DNA of 64,000 nt from NVTR01 sp036480115. Its GTDB lineage: Bacteria; Pseudomonadota; Alphaproteobacteria; Rhodobacterales; Rhodobacteraceae. Shown piece by piece: positions 33,040 through 42,306 of the stretch; the first letter of the stretch is position 1, and the number at the start of each line of letters is the position of its first letter. The position numbers were made by a program, and so were the translations under genes. The stretch is taken from contig CBDDAE010000002.1 of the NCBI GenBank assembly GCA_965224795.1, forward strand, positions 620,001-684,000. Direction: 5' to 3'. The notes under the pieces are model-generated. The model was not told the origin of the DNA, searched no databases, and saw only the letters and a list, made by a program, of their open reading frames with translations.

Positions 33040-33374
33040 TGCATTCGCGCCCCGACCGGCACGTCGGCATCCGGGCGTAATAGCACAATGTCACCCTGTT
33101 TGTCGGGCAAGCCCAATACCAGCACTTCAGACATGAATTTTCCGATCTGGCGCGGTGGAAAGTTGACTACTGCCAGAATTTGGCGACCAATTAGGTCCGC
33201 CGGTCTGTAATGCCCGGTGATCTGGGCAGAAGATTTCTTTTTGCCAATCTCATTGCCAAAATCTATCCAAAGTTTGATAGCGGGAACCCGTGCCTCTGGG
33301 TAGGGTTCCGCGGCTGTGACGCGCCCCACCCTGATATCTACCGCCAAAAAGTCATCAAATGAAATTTCGCTCAT
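33036..33374 (-). CDS. csaA: tRNA-binding protein CsaA-like
   Basis: A 112-residue single EMAP-II/OB-fold (tRNA-binding) domain: ISFDDFLAVDIRVGRVTAAE at the N-terminus and SEVLVLGLPDKQGDIVLLRP near the end, matching CsaA, a dimeric tRNA-binding protein described as export-related in Bacillus. The function in proteobacteria is uncertain. ATGA overlap with proC upstream and TTGA overlap with the dehydrogenase downstream place it inside the operon. Confidence 0.92.
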   Translation of the reverse strand: MSEISFDDFLAVDIRVGRVTAAEPYPEARVPAIKLWIDFGNEIGKKKSSAQITGHYRPADLIGRQILAVVNFPPRQIGKFMSEVLVLGLPDKQGDIVLLRPDADVPVGARMH

Positions 33375-34189
33375 TTTCCCAGTTCCCGGCTACGATTTGT
33401 CGCCGCGGTGACAGCACGTTCCAAGAGCATGGGAAATCCGGCTTCTTTGTCCATCAGCACCTCTAGCGCTGCCGCAGTTGTTCCAGCCGGGCTGGTGACA
33501 TTGACGCGAAGCTGGGTTGGGCTTTCTTCAGCTTCTTCAGCCAAAGCTCCAGCGCCTGCAACTGTCGCCTTAGCAAGTAGCATTGCCAGATCATCGGGCA
33601 GACCTTGCGCGATACCTGCCAGGGCCAGTGTTTCGATCAAATGAAATACATAGGCCGGGCCAGACCCGGACACTGCCGTTACGGCGTCCATCTGTTGCTC
33701 ATTATCCAGTCGGACGGTTTGCCCGACGGCCGCCATCAATCCGTCGGCTATTTCCATATGGTTTGCATCAGAATGCGTGTTTCCGATTAAGGCGGTGATG
33801 CCTTTGCCAATGGCGGCCGGTGTGTTTGGCATGGCCCTAATAATAGGTGTCTTGTTGCCCAAAACGGCTTCGTAGCTGGCGATCGAAGTTCCGGCAGCGA
33901 CAGTTATAAATAGCGTCCGGCCATTTCCCAAAGGCTGCAAAACCGGTAGCGCTTCCAGCATCATCTGCGGCTTGACCGCTATCAATACAATGGCAGGATC
34001 TTTGGGTAGATCTGTGTTCAGGTTAAGCCCTGACAGCCCCTTTAGCCAATCTGAAGGATGCGGGTCCAAAACCCAGACGGATTGGCTTGACAGGCCTTCT
34101 TGCAGCCAGCCCTGCAACATCGCCGACCCCATTTTGCCACATCCCAGCAAAACCAGCCCGCGCTTGGCAATTTCTTTGTGAACGCCCAT
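33371..34189 (-). CDS. proC: Pyrroline-5-carboxylate reductase
   Basis: A 272-residue enzyme catalysing the last step of proline synthesis. The Rossmann loop is LVLLGCGKMGSAMLQGWL; VAAGTSIASYEAVLG, RAMPNTPAAIGKGIT and AVSGSGPAYVFHLIETLA are all diagnostic, and VTSPAGTTAAALEVL closes it. ATG 34189 has AGAGGA upstream; the frame from 34234 is not supported. It follows the YbjN gene and overlaps csaA. Confidence 0.97.
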   Translation of the reverse strand: MGVHKEIAKRGLVLLGCGKMGSAMLQGWLQEGLSSQSVWVLDPHPSDWLKGLSGLNLNTDLPKDPAIVLIAVKPQMMLEALPVLQPLGNGRTLFITVAAGTSIASYEAVLGNKTPIIRAMPNTPAAIGKGITALIGNTHSDANHMEIADGLMAAVGQTVRLDNEQQMDAVTAVSGSGPAYVFHLIETLALAGIAQGLPDDLAMLLAKATVAGAGALAEEAEESPTQLRVNVTSPAGTTAAALEVLMDKEAGFPMLLERAVTAATNRSRELGK

Positions 34190-34296
34190 GTTGTCCTCTG
34201 AATTTTCAGTCCCAGACCTAACCCGCGCACGCAAAATACTAAACCCGTGATTTTTGAATTACTTGCTTGGAAAGCGGTGGCGCTTTCACCCGGCCT

Positions 34297-34800
34297 TCAG
34301 GCCCGTCCGTAGGCTTCGGCAATGGCAACTTGCATAGCTTCAACTGGTGTTTGTTCACCCCAAGCTGCTAGTTGGAATGCCGGATAAAACCTTTCAGCGG
34401 CTTTCACGGCAGAATTGATCATGGTATCTAGCTGTTCGGACCCGGCAATTTGCCCGCCAGCGAGCACAAGCCCATAGCGATACACCATCAACCGTTGCGA
34501 ATGCCAATAGGTGAATGCCCCGGTCCAGCAGATATCGTTCGCTCGGTTCAAAACGTCATAAAGGTTTGGCAATTTATCTTCCGGCGGTTCCATTTCAAAT
34601 GTGCAGATCAGTCGTAGCGTTTCGTCCTGTTCGGACCACGCCAATGTAATTGAGTAGGTGCGCCACTGGCCTTCGACTGACATCGCAATCTGATCATCGG
34701 CCACACGGTCAAAATCCCAACTGTGATGTTCTGCCAAATTCTCAACAATATCAATTGGGTGGATATCTTCGTTCTGAATGTCCTGTACCGATAATGGCAT
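34297..34800 (-). CDS. YbjN-domain (putative sensory transduction regulator) protein
   Basis: A 167-residue protein of the YbjN family (a type III secretion chaperone-like fold): ENLAEHHSWDFDRVADDQIA, ITLAWSEQDETLRLICTFEM, LYDVLNRANDICWTGAFTYW. Its usual place upstream of proC in Rhodobacterales is kept here. YbjN proteins are linked to motility and stress regulation in E. coli, but the role here is unknown. ATG 34800 has AGAGG seven bases upstream. A GAAAGCG/CGCTTTC hairpin (34270-34287) lies just after its stop. Confidence 0.9.
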   Translation of the reverse strand: MPLSVQDIQNEDIHPIDIVENLAEHHSWDFDRVADDQIAMSVEGQWRTYSITLAWSEQDETLRLICTFEMEPPEDKLPNLYDVLNRANDICWTGAFTYWHSQRLMVYRYGLVLAGGQIAGSEQLDTMINSAVKAAERFYPAFQLAAWGEQTPVEAMQVAIAEAYGRA

Positions 34801-35020
34801 GCCCAACCTCTTTTACTACTAGCCATGCGAATACTTCGATCCGCTAAAACTAGTTGTTTGCTCTAGGATAAGCGGTATTTACCGCATTCCTTACCAGATA
34901 TGGTGTTCTTAAATCACCCACCTGTAAAGCTCTATTTTTGCAAATAGGCGTCAATATTTGATTGACTGTAGCGTGCCACGAATAATTCCAGTGAATAAAA
35001 CTGATTCTTTCAACAGAAGG

Positions 35021-36934
35021 CTATAGCGATGCCGCCCGTTGAAATGCTCCTTTAGAAGGCGCGGACCCGCGAAGAGCGCCAGTAAAGTCATCAAGTGCCA
35101 CCTGTCCGGATGCCGCCCCCAAGGCCGGCGATCCCGCCAAAGGCTGGTAAGTTCCGGTAAAGGCGGTGCCTGAACTGTCAAAGTTTGTTTTTGGCTTGCT
35201 GGAAAGCCAACGTTCGCCGTTGTACCTGGCCGCGAACGTTCCCGTCGAATTTAACGGGGCTGAGCTGGCAATGGGGGCTGACCGATTTGGCGCATGGTGG
35301 ATATTATTCGCCACAACATAGCCAAACCAGCCATTGGTTTTTGCCCATTCAGCATCTTCATAAACAACGGCATCATCAGGTTGGTTGGCAGTTGATCTGA
35401 GATCAACGAAAGTGTTGTTTACAAAAATTCGTCTGGCTCTTTGGTTGCCGTTTGTCTGGGGGCGGTTTCGGATAAAGGCGTCCAGAAAACCCTCAAACCC
35501 GATCAGGATTTCGGCTGGAACATCGGGCATCACGCACACGTTGTTGCGAAAGGTAATGCCACCTGAATGGCATCTGATCATGCTTTGGGTGTTCGCCGTT
35601 CCCTGAAAATGGTTGTGCTCAAATACACAAACTAAAAAGGGTGCCACCTCCATCCCTTCGCTGTGGGGCGTGATGCTGATAACCTTCCAGCCGCCTTCGA
35701 AAACACAGTTCTGAATGTTGTACTGGGCGTCAATTTGGTATTGAAGACCTTTGCCCGTACTTTGCTGTAACGCGCGAAAAGCTGGCTGGTGGGCCGTTTT
35801 TCCACCTGCAGCAGACCAGCCGGTACACGATGACATGTCGTTTTTTCCTAAGAATACGAAGCGGGCCAGTTCAACCCGCAACGGCCCATGATCGGCCCAG
35901 TTTGGGTTTTTGCCAACGGGTTTTGCGCCATCGCCATTTACGGCCGTTACTGCCTGTTGGATGGCGGTGCCGTAGATTGCCAACTCACCATCAGAATGGA
36001 AAACGCCATAGTTTTCCCAATTTGTGAAATCGCAATCAGAGACAGCAACATACCGGTCAGGAAATTTTTGGATCGTTTCAATGGCCGACGACACACCGGA
36101 TGCTGTACAGTCGTGGACAAGGTAGTTTCCCCGTTCAGAGTTAACTCTGACAGAGGCCAACCCGGCCCGTGCTCCTGCCCCGACCGAGCTTTCATAGCCA
36201 CCTCGAAAATCCAGCCCTGTAAATACAATTTGCGATTCCGAATTTGCGATCTTCCATGTGTGAAAAGCGCCCCTGCTATTATCAATTATCGGGCGGGGGC
36301 CTGTACCGATTGCGCCAAATAGCACTTGGTTCTTCGCACTTTCTCCAGCCAGTTTTCTGCCGTTCAACTGAATGTCCGACGTCAGCGTATGCCTATGCCC
36401 TGTATAAAACAGCAAACGACCGCCGCCATTTGCCTCTAGGGCGGCAAGGCCTGCAGCGGCTGTCCGAACCTGCTGGGCCCCTGGCGGCTTGTTCGGGTAA
36501 GCACCGGTTGGATCAACGACAATCGTATTTCCCCTGGCAAATCGGGTACTGGCAGACTCGACCCTGATGGGAATGTTAAATATTTGGGTGATTGTGCCGT
36601 CGGTGACTGTCAGCGTTGGATTGAAGGTGCCCGCGTTATAAGTGTGTGCGGCAGAAAAGCCGTATTCAGTGTTACTATCCCGGCCTGATGCACGGTTTGG
36701 ATCCAGACGCGCAAATGTCCCCGGATCATCAAATTGCCATTTAAAATGCAGCGTTTCCTTTTGTTGAAGGGTGGCATCGGCCGCGAATTTAACGGCGGCT
36801 GGTGCAAACATATTTTGCGCATTGACCAAGATGCCAGCAATCAAAGTGCCCGACGCGGCAGTGAGAGCAAAGCTTGCTGACATACTCGCCCCGATGATTG
36901 TCAATTTACCACTTTTTTGAAACGGAAATGCCAT
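35021..36934 (-). CDS. PKD-like plus right-handed beta-helix protein (putative surface protein)
   Basis: A 637-residue protein. An N-terminal hydrophobic segment (LTIIGASMSASFALTAASGT) may be a signal or anchor. Residues about 45-125 are a PKD-like domain (FKWQFDDPGTF, FSAAHTYNAGTF, PTLTVTDGTI). The central 350 residues have the repeating short-strand pattern of parallel beta-helices (VSDCDFTNWENYGVFHSDGE; NIQNCVFEGGWKVISIT; FRNNVCVMPD), as in pectate-lyase-like proteins. No catalytic residues are evident. ATG 36934 is chosen over 36976. It stands alone; an envelope or matrix role is inferred. Confidence 0.78.
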   Translation of the reverse strand: MAFPFQKSGKLTIIGASMSASFALTAASGTLIAGILVNAQNMFAPAAVKFAADATLQQKETLHFKWQFDDPGTFARLDPNRASGRDSNTEYGFSAAHTYNAGTFNPTLTVTDGTITQIFNIPIRVESASTRFARGNTIVVDPTGAYPNKPPGAQQVRTAAAGLAALEANGGGRLLFYTGHRHTLTSDIQLNGRKLAGESAKNQVLFGAIGTGPRPIIDNSRGAFHTWKIANSESQIVFTGLDFRGGYESSVGAGARAGLASVRVNSERGNYLVHDCTASGVSSAIETIQKFPDRYVAVSDCDFTNWENYGVFHSDGELAIYGTAIQQAVTAVNGDGAKPVGKNPNWADHGPLRVELARFVFLGKNDMSSCTGWSAAGGKTAHQPAFRALQQSTGKGLQYQIDAQYNIQNCVFEGGWKVISITPHSEGMEVAPFLVCVFEHNHFQGTANTQSMIRCHSGGITFRNNVCVMPDVPAEILIGFEGFLDAFIRNRPQTNGNQRARRIFVNNTFVDLRSTANQPDDAVVYEDAEWAKTNGWFGYVVANNIHHAPNRSAPIASSAPLNSTGTFAARYNGERWLSSKPKTNFDSSGTAFTGTYQPLAGSPALGAASGQVALDDFTGALRGSAPSKGAFQRAASL

Positions 36935-37242
36935 TGTTGTTTCTCCCATGCGTCCGAAAAAGTGCAGCTTTGGCAAATGGCAAAACTGCGCACCTGGCGA
37001 TTATGCTACGGATTATTTCGTGGGTGGTCTACCGGCATCAGCCGCCACATTGCTAAATGTGCGGGAACTGGATGCTACAATTTCTGAGGCTGCGGTTTTT
37101 TGGGTTTAATCTAAATGACCCGAAAATAATAAAATCAGCCTATTGCCGGCAGGGGTACCTAGCCAATTCCCCCAAAGAGAATAGGCAGCCACTGGACGGA
37201 AGTGTCGCTTGGATTACAACATCTTGCTGTGTCTAGACGCAC
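36935..37242. other. Intergenic region upstream of beta-helix gene
   Basis: About 310 bases between the beta-helix gene (start) and ubiK (stop). No gene, RNA or clear terminator is visible. An AT-rich segment near 37100-37140 (AAAATAATAAAATC) could contain the promoter for the beta-helix gene. Confidence 0.5.
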
Positions 37243-37533
37243 TTAAGGTTTCTTGGCGCGTTTTGCTGGCTTTTTTGCCGCTGGCTTCTTGGCAGGCTTT
37301 TTTTCAATCGCATCCAAACGTGCCTTTAGCATATCATTTTCTTCTCGGGCCTTTTGCGCCATGGCACGAACAGCATCAAATTCTTCACGTGTCACGAAAT
37401 CCCGTTCAGCAAGCCAGCGTTCAATCCAACTGTTCATAGCCGTTTCGGCCTCACCTTTAGCGCCCTGGGCCACGCCCATGGCATTGGTCATCAGTTGGGA
37501 AATATCATCAAGAATTTTATTACGGGTTTGCAT
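37243..37533 (-). CDS. ubiK: Ubiquinone biosynthesis accessory factor UbiK (BMFP domain)
   Basis: A 96-residue coiled-coil protein of the BMFP/DUF526 family: NKILDDISQLMTNAMGVAQG, TREEFDAVRAMAQKAREEND and a trailing LKARLDAIE. UbiK assists UbiJ in organising soluble ubiquinone-synthesis enzymes. The C-terminus is a Lys/Ala/Pro tail (KKPAKKPAAKKPAKRAKKP), usual in this clade. GGAGGA precedes ATG 37533. It is divergent from lgt with a 93-bp gap, a usual arrangement. Confidence 0.9.
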   Translation of the reverse strand: MQTRNKILDDISQLMTNAMGVAQGAKGEAETAMNSWIERWLAERDFVTREEFDAVRAMAQKAREENDMLKARLDAIEKKPAKKPAAKKPAKRAKKP

Positions 37534-37626
37534 CGCTTCCTCCGGTGTCTGCCTTGTGACTATATGGGAGCGCGCCACACAAATCTCAAGGTTGACTTCA
37601 AGCAACACTGCACCCATGCCTTGGCC

Positions 37627-38514
37627 ATGCTAAGCGCCCTGATCCCTTTCCCTAATATCGGTCCTGATATCTTTTCGGTTGAAATAGCTGGATTCACCCT
37701 GGCATTGCGTTGGTATGCGGTGGCCTATATCGCCGGGATTATACTGGGTTGGCGGATTATTGTACGCGCTTTGAACGCGCCCAGACTTTGGCGCAATGAA
37801 ACCGCCCCGATGACCCCTACCCAAATGGAAGATCTGCTAACTTGGATCATCATCGGTATTATAGCCGGGGGTCGGCTTGGGTTTGTTATCTTTTATCAGC
37901 CAGCACATTTTCTGGCCAACCCGGGACAAATACCGCAGGTTTGGCAAGGCGGCATGTCTTTTCACGGCGGCTTTATTGGCGTAATTTTGGCGGTATTTTT
38001 CTATAGCCGCCGTCACGGGTTACCGACCGCTTCAATTGCCGATGCGTTGGCCTTTGCGACCCCCCTGGGCCTAATGCTGGGGCGGATCGCAAACTTTATT
38101 AACGCAGAGCTTTGGGGAAGACCAACAGACCTGCCCTGGGCCGTTGCATTCCCCGGTATTCAGGCACAACATTGCCCTGATATTCCCGGCATCTGTGGCC
38201 GCCACCCTTCGCAGCTATATGAGGCCGGGTTAGAGGGCCTGCTGCTTGGGCTTTTGTTGTTGTTTTTGGTATGGCGGCGCGACTGGCTGAAAATACCGGG
38301 GCAAATAACCGGGCTATTTTTTATCGGCTATGGTTTGTCGCGTTTTCTGGTTGAATTTGTGCGACAGGCTGACACGCAATTTATCAGCCCTGACAACCCT
38401 ATGGGCTATGTGATTGGTGTTGCCAGCTTTGGGCTATCCATGGGGCAGTTGTTGTCGCTGCCGATGATCTTGATCGGATTACTTACACTTAACTGGGCCA
38501 GACGCCGGGCATGA
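37627..38514 (+). CDS. lgt: Prolipoprotein diacylglyceryl transferase
   Basis: A 295-residue inner-membrane enzyme transferring diacylglycerol from phosphatidylglycerol to the lipobox Cys of prolipoproteins. Seven TM helices are seen; the Lgt signature GRIANFINAELWGRPTDLPW (residues about 156-175) and the essential HGG of GGMSFHGGFIGV are present, as is GICGRHPSQLYEA. The start is ATG 37627; an in-frame extension upstream is not homologous. It heads the operon lgt-midA-pgeF and overlaps midA by ATGA. Confidence 0.97.
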   Translation: MLSALIPFPNIGPDIFSVEIAGFTLALRWYAVAYIAGIILGWRIIVRALNAPRLWRNETAPMTPTQMEDLLTWIIIGIIAGGRLGFVIFYQPAHFLANPGQIPQVWQGGMSFHGGFIGVILAVFFYSRRHGLPTASIADALAFATPLGLMLGRIANFINAELWGRPTDLPWAVAFPGIQAQHCPDIPGICGRHPSQLYEAGLEGLLLGLLLLFLVWRRDWLKIPGQITGLFFIGYGLSRFLVEFVRQADTQFISPDNPMGYVIGVASFGLSMGQLLSLPMILIGLLTLNWARRRA

Positions 38515-39575
38515 ACGATCTGGGAACCCTAGTGTTGCGCCGTATTGAAGCCACAGGGCCAGTATCAGTGGCAGACTATATGGCTGACTGTTTGTTGCAT
38601 CCGGAATTTGGGTATTACAACACCCGTGATCCGTTTGGCGAAGCCGGGGACTTTACGACAGCCCCGGAAATCAGCCAGATGTTTGGCGAATTGTTGGGGC
38701 TATGTCTGGCGCAAACCTGGATGGATCAAGGACAACCCAACCCATTTTGCCTGGCAGAGCTGGGACCGGGACGCGGCACTTTGATGGCCGATATCTTGCG
38801 GGTTACAAAAATGGTGCCGGGTTTTCACGAAGCAATGCACCCGATATTGCTTGAGGCTTCGCCGGCATTGCGGCGCAAACAAAAGGAAATATTACAGGAT
38901 TACCAAATCAGCTGGATAGCCGATATTGCCGAGTTGCCCGAAAACCCACTGTTTTTAATTGCCAACGAATTCTTTGACGCCCTGCCGATCAGACAATTTA
39001 GTCGGGATGACAATGGGTGGAGGGAACACCAGATCGTTTCCGTGAACGGGAAATTATCCATGGGATTGTCGGCCCCTGCCCCCCTTGGGTCATTGGATCA
39101 TCGACTTGCAGATACAAAATCCGGTGACACAGTGGAAACACGGCCATCTGCCGAAGGTTTTATCCAAACTGTGTCAGAACGCATCGCCCAATATGGCGGT
39201 GTCGCCCTGATTATTGACTACGGGGATTGGCGCTCACTTGGCGACACGTTTCAGGCGGTGAAGGATCACAAGGCAGTTAGCCCCTTGGCCGAGCCCGGTC
39301 TGGCCGATCTGACGGCACATGTCGATTTTGAAGCTTTGGTAGCAACACTTAGTGACACGCAGGCAACCCCAATGGTGCGTCAGTCTGATCTGCTAAAGTC
39401 GCTTGGGATTGATACCCGAGCCCAGCAACTGGCGGCAAATTTGGAAGGTGATGAACTTGAATCGCACAATGAAGCCCATCGTCGGTTGACCCATCCCTTG
39501 GAAATGGGGACTCTGTTCAAAGCAATCGCCCTTTATCCTAAAAATGCTGCGTCGCCTCCTGGGTTTGAAACATGA
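38511..39575 (+). CDS. SAM-dependent methyltransferase, MidA/NDUFAF7 family
   Basis: A 354-residue methyltransferase: GPVSVADYMADCLLHPEFGY and FTTAPEISQMFGELLG at the N-terminus, the SAM loop ELGPGRGTLMADIL, IANEFFDALPIRQF, and LIIDYGDW. The mitochondrial homologue NDUFAF7 methylates an Arg of a complex I subunit; bacterial members may do the same, by inference. ATGA overlaps link it to lgt upstream and pgeF downstream. Confidence 0.93.
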   Translation: MNDLGTLVLRRIEATGPVSVADYMADCLLHPEFGYYNTRDPFGEAGDFTTAPEISQMFGELLGLCLAQTWMDQGQPNPFCLAELGPGRGTLMADILRVTKMVPGFHEAMHPILLEASPALRRKQKEILQDYQISWIADIAELPENPLFLIANEFFDALPIRQFSRDDNGWREHQIVSVNGKLSMGLSAPAPLGSLDHRLADTKSGDTVETRPSAEGFIQTVSERIAQYGGVALIIDYGDWRSLGDTFQAVKDHKAVSPLAEPGLADLTAHVDFEALVATLSDTQATPMVRQSDLLKSLGIDTRAQQLAANLEGDELESHNEAHRRLTHPLEMGTLFKAIALYPKNAASPPGFET

Positions 39576-40330
39576 CGCTGGAAATAATTACATCCGACAG
39601 TTTGCTGCCAGTGCGGCACGGGTTTTTTACCCGAAAGGGCGGGGCATCTTCGGGGGTGTTTTCCGGGTTGAATTGTGGACCCGGCTCATCCGACCAACGT
39701 GAAGCAGTGGCAATTAATCGGTCCAGGGTAGCTAATGCCATGCAGGTTTCTGCGGATCATTTGCTTACCCTGCATCAGGTTCATTCAAGTGATGTTGTGA
39801 CCGTCACAGAGCCCTTTGTTTCTGGTTCTATCAAAGCCGATGCAATGGTCACCAAAACACCGGGCATCGCCCTTGGTGCGCTAAGCGCTGACTGCCAACC
39901 CGTGTTGTTTGCGGAACCCCATGCCGGCGTGATTGGGGCCGCGCATGCCGGCTGGAAAGGCGCTTTAAACGGTGTTCTTGGGGCGACCCTTGATGCGATG
40001 GTAAAGCTAGGGGCGGATCGTACAAAAATATGTGCGGTGATTGGGCCCTGTATCAGCCAGGACGCCTATGAAGTTGGGCCAGAGTTTCGCGACAACTTTT
40101 TGGCAAAGCCCCCAAGGTATGAACGGTTCTTTAAAACGGGTGAGGGCGATCGATTTCAATTCGATCTGCCCGGGTTTGGCTTACATTGCTTGACCCAAGG
40201 TGGCGTGGATCAGCCAAGTTGGACGGGTCACTGCACCTATGGAGATGATAAATTGTTTTATTCTTACCGCCGCAGCGTGCACCAAAAAGAAGCGGATTAC
40301 GGCAGATTGGTCGCGTCAATTTGTCTATAG
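39572..40330 (+). CDS. pgeF: Polyphenol oxidase / purine nucleoside phosphorylase, YfiH (PgeF) family
   Basis: A 252-residue laccase-domain protein. Metal ligands are visible in LHQVHSSDVV, LSADCQPVLF and AAHAGWKGALNGVL, with GPCISQDAYEVGPEF downstream. Family members act as purine nucleoside phosphorylases/adenosine deaminases or as peptidoglycan-edit enzymes (PgeF). ATGA overlap with midA; last gene of the lgt operon. Confidence 0.94.
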   Translation: MTLEIITSDSLLPVRHGFFTRKGGASSGVFSGLNCGPGSSDQREAVAINRSRVANAMQVSADHLLTLHQVHSSDVVTVTEPFVSGSIKADAMVTKTPGIALGALSADCQPVLFAEPHAGVIGAAHAGWKGALNGVLGATLDAMVKLGADRTKICAVIGPCISQDAYEVGPEFRDNFLAKPPRYERFFKTGEGDRFQFDLPGFGLHCLTQGGVDQPSWTGHCTYGDDKLFYSYRRSVHQKEADYGRLVASICL

Positions 40331-40644
40331 GGTCCCCAGCCCCTGAAACCGGTTTAGATTGTTTCGATTTTGCGAACAATCAAGGCAAACCTGTGACCGC
40401 CACACCGTACTAGTCGATATATCGCACAAATTTAGCAGAAATCAGAAACCCGTGCGATCCACTTTACCTACTGAAAAATAACAAGTTTACTTTAGAAATT
40501 TGTCAAATATCTGTATACTGACCCCAGTTTATATACATTTGGAAAGAAACATCGTCTCTGCCCGATCCTTGCCAAATTCCTATGTCAAAAATCATTGAAA
40601 GCGACGGGTACATGAATTGCCCGCACTGGAATGAGGGAACGACC
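40331..40644. other. Intergenic region after pgeF
   Basis: About 310 bases. A hairpin GATTGTT (40357-40363) with AACAATC (40375-40381) may end the lgt operon; no U-run follows. The rest is AT-rich (AACAAGTTTACTTTAGAAAT and CTGTATACTGACC) and may hold the promoter of the small gene at 40645. No RNA gene recognised. Confidence 0.5.
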
Positions 40645-40788
40645 ATGGAAACCAAACACCGTTGGCTACAGGCCACTATCGACTTTGCAACCCGCCAGGA
40701 TCTGGACATGCCTTGGGCAATGTCTGGCGACAAAAATGACTGGAACAGCCGTTGCGCTGCCCGTGCAAAATCGCAAGATAGCGGCTGA
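40645..40788 (+). CDS. Small 47-residue protein, Rhodobacterales-type hypothetical
   Basis: METKHRWLQATIDFATRQDL then DMPWAMSGDKNDW and a basic tail. GAGGG lies nine bases before ATG 40645; an in-frame ATG at 40582 would add 21 residues. The pattern (RWxxATIxxA...MPW...R) recalls small Roseobacter peptides of unknown role, from memory only. No membrane segment. It may be regulatory, but nothing in the sequence shows this. Confidence 0.5.
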   Translation: METKHRWLQATIDFATRQDLDMPWAMSGDKNDWNSRCAARAKSQDSG

Positions 40789-41046
40789 CTAAGGGCAAAT
40801 TTGTATGAGATAGCGCTTTTGTTGACCTATTGAACCGTATCTACAAACAACCATTTCCCAATTGTGGCAAAATGTTATGATTTTCGGAAACAAAGGTTTT
40901 GGCCAAAGGGGATTAGTCCCTGATACACGCCGAATTTAGCCACTTTTTGACTTAACAGTTTTTTAACTTAGTAGCAGGGTCATACGTCCCTCTGCATTTG
41001 GGTGGGGGCCGTAAAGCAGTTGTGGACAGTTTGTAAGGACTGTTTC

Positions 41047-41787
41047 ATGAGTTATATCGTTCGTTCCAATGTTAACCCCATCAAACCTCAGCCTTGGACT
41101 GTCACCCGACAGACACCGTCTGCCGTTAAGCCCAAGGAATTAGACGTCGTCACGCGACGCTATGAAATTGAGTGGCTTTCCAGTGAAGGAACGGTTGAAA
41201 GTAAAACCTGCGTTGCCCCTGCCATGCAAATTTTTGAGAAAGCCTTTAGTGCTTTCGCACAGGGCACGCTGATACAAACTCAAAACGGCGAAGTCGCGAT
41301 CGAGGACCTGCGACCTGGTTCGATGATTGCAACTGCTGATGGCGGCCTGCAGCCCCTGCTATGGTCCGGATCTATGACTCTGTTCCCACAAAACCTTGAA
41401 CTGGGCGTGCCCACTGCACGGTTGTTTCGGGTTACTGAAGGCAGCTATGGCCAAAACATCAACGGACCTGACCTGTTATTGGGACCTGCGGCACGTATTT
41501 TGCCGGGCCATTTGGCGATAGATTCCACGTCACCGCTTATGGCACTTGATCGATTGGCTGATGGCGGCTCAATCATTGGCATCAACCCGGTCTCACCAGT
41601 TCGTGTGTTCCACCTGGGTCTGGAAAGCCATCGCCTGATGCGCGCAAATGGCGTGCTGGTTGAAAGCTATCACCCTGGTGAGCAGCCCCATATGCACATG
41701 ACAACCGAACTTTATCCGCATTTCGTGGCTTTATTTCCGCATTTGGAATCGATTAGCGGATTTGGTCCGCTGAACCACAAACGCTAA
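41047..41787 (+). CDS. Degenerate Hint-domain protein (Cys1 and His lost)
   Basis: A 246-residue protein. A Hint-like fold runs from about residue 70: SAFAQGTLIQTQNGEVAIED, DGGLQPLLWSGSMTLFP, LLLGPAARILPGHLAI, and VESYHPGEQP near the end. Compared with the Hint protein at 19359, the catalytic CFAAGT has become AFAQGT and SPQHR has become GPAAR, so splicing or cleavage chemistry should be lost. This resembles a recurring Rhodobacterales subfamily with the FAQGTLI motif, so the loss is probably old and the fold reused. ATG 41047 chosen; the frame from 41002 is unsupported. Confidence 0.8.
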   Translation: MSYIVRSNVNPIKPQPWTVTRQTPSAVKPKELDVVTRRYEIEWLSSEGTVESKTCVAPAMQIFEKAFSAFAQGTLIQTQNGEVAIEDLRPGSMIATADGGLQPLLWSGSMTLFPQNLELGVPTARLFRVTEGSYGQNINGPDLLLGPAARILPGHLAIDSTSPLMALDRLADGGSIIGINPVSPVRVFHLGLESHRLMRANGVLVESYHPGEQPHMHMTTELYPHFVALFPHLESISGFGPLNHKR

Positions 41788-41805
41788 GCTATAGAAACGT
41801 CTGCG

Positions 41806-42306
41806 TCAGGCTTTTTGGCGCAGGCGTTCTTCCAATACTTCAAAAGGCACGCCGGGCTGATCCTTGGCGCAGCGAATGACCAAAGAGGTTTTGACGCTGG
41901 CTACGTTTTCCGCCGAGGTCAGCTTTTCGGTCAGAAAATTTTGAAAACTGGACAGGTCGGGTGCAACGCATTTCAAGATGAAATCAACTTCGCCATTCAG
42001 CATGTGACATTCGCGAACCAACGGCCAGTCTTCGCACAGCTTTTCAAATGCTGCCAAATCGATTTCTGCCTGACGCACCAAGCCAACCATTGCAAAAACC
42101 TGTACTTCAAACCCCAGGGCGCGGCTGTTAACTTCGCTATGGTACCCAGTAATATACCCGCTTTCCTCAAGGGTTCTGACCCGGCGCAAACATGGCGGCG
42201 CTGAAATCCCGACGCGCCGCGCAAGTTCAACATTGGTCATACGCCCGTCCGCTTGTAGCTCGGCCAGAATCTGGCGGTCAATCGGGTCCAATTTGCTGAT
42301 CGGCAT
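41806..42306 (-). CDS. Lrp/AsnC-family transcriptional regulator
   Basis: A 166-residue regulator with an N-terminal AsnC-type HTH (LDPIDRQILAELQADGRMTN, VELARRVGISAPPCLRRVRT) and a C-terminal RAM/ligand-binding domain (VRECHMLNGEVDFILKCVAP). Such proteins are octameric amino-acid-responsive regulators. ATG 42306 with GGA upstream is preferred over ATG 42321. It is divergent from trxB with 190 bases between; this pairing is common in Rhodobacterales and suggests cross-regulation. Confidence 0.93.
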   Translation of the reverse strand: MPISKLDPIDRQILAELQADGRMTNVELARRVGISAPPCLRRVRTLEESGYITGYHSEVNSRALGFEVQVFAMVGLVRQAEIDLAAFEKLCEDWPLVRECHMLNGEVDFILKCVAPDLSSFQNFLTEKLTSAENVASVKTSLVIRCAKDQPGVPFEVLEERLRQKA

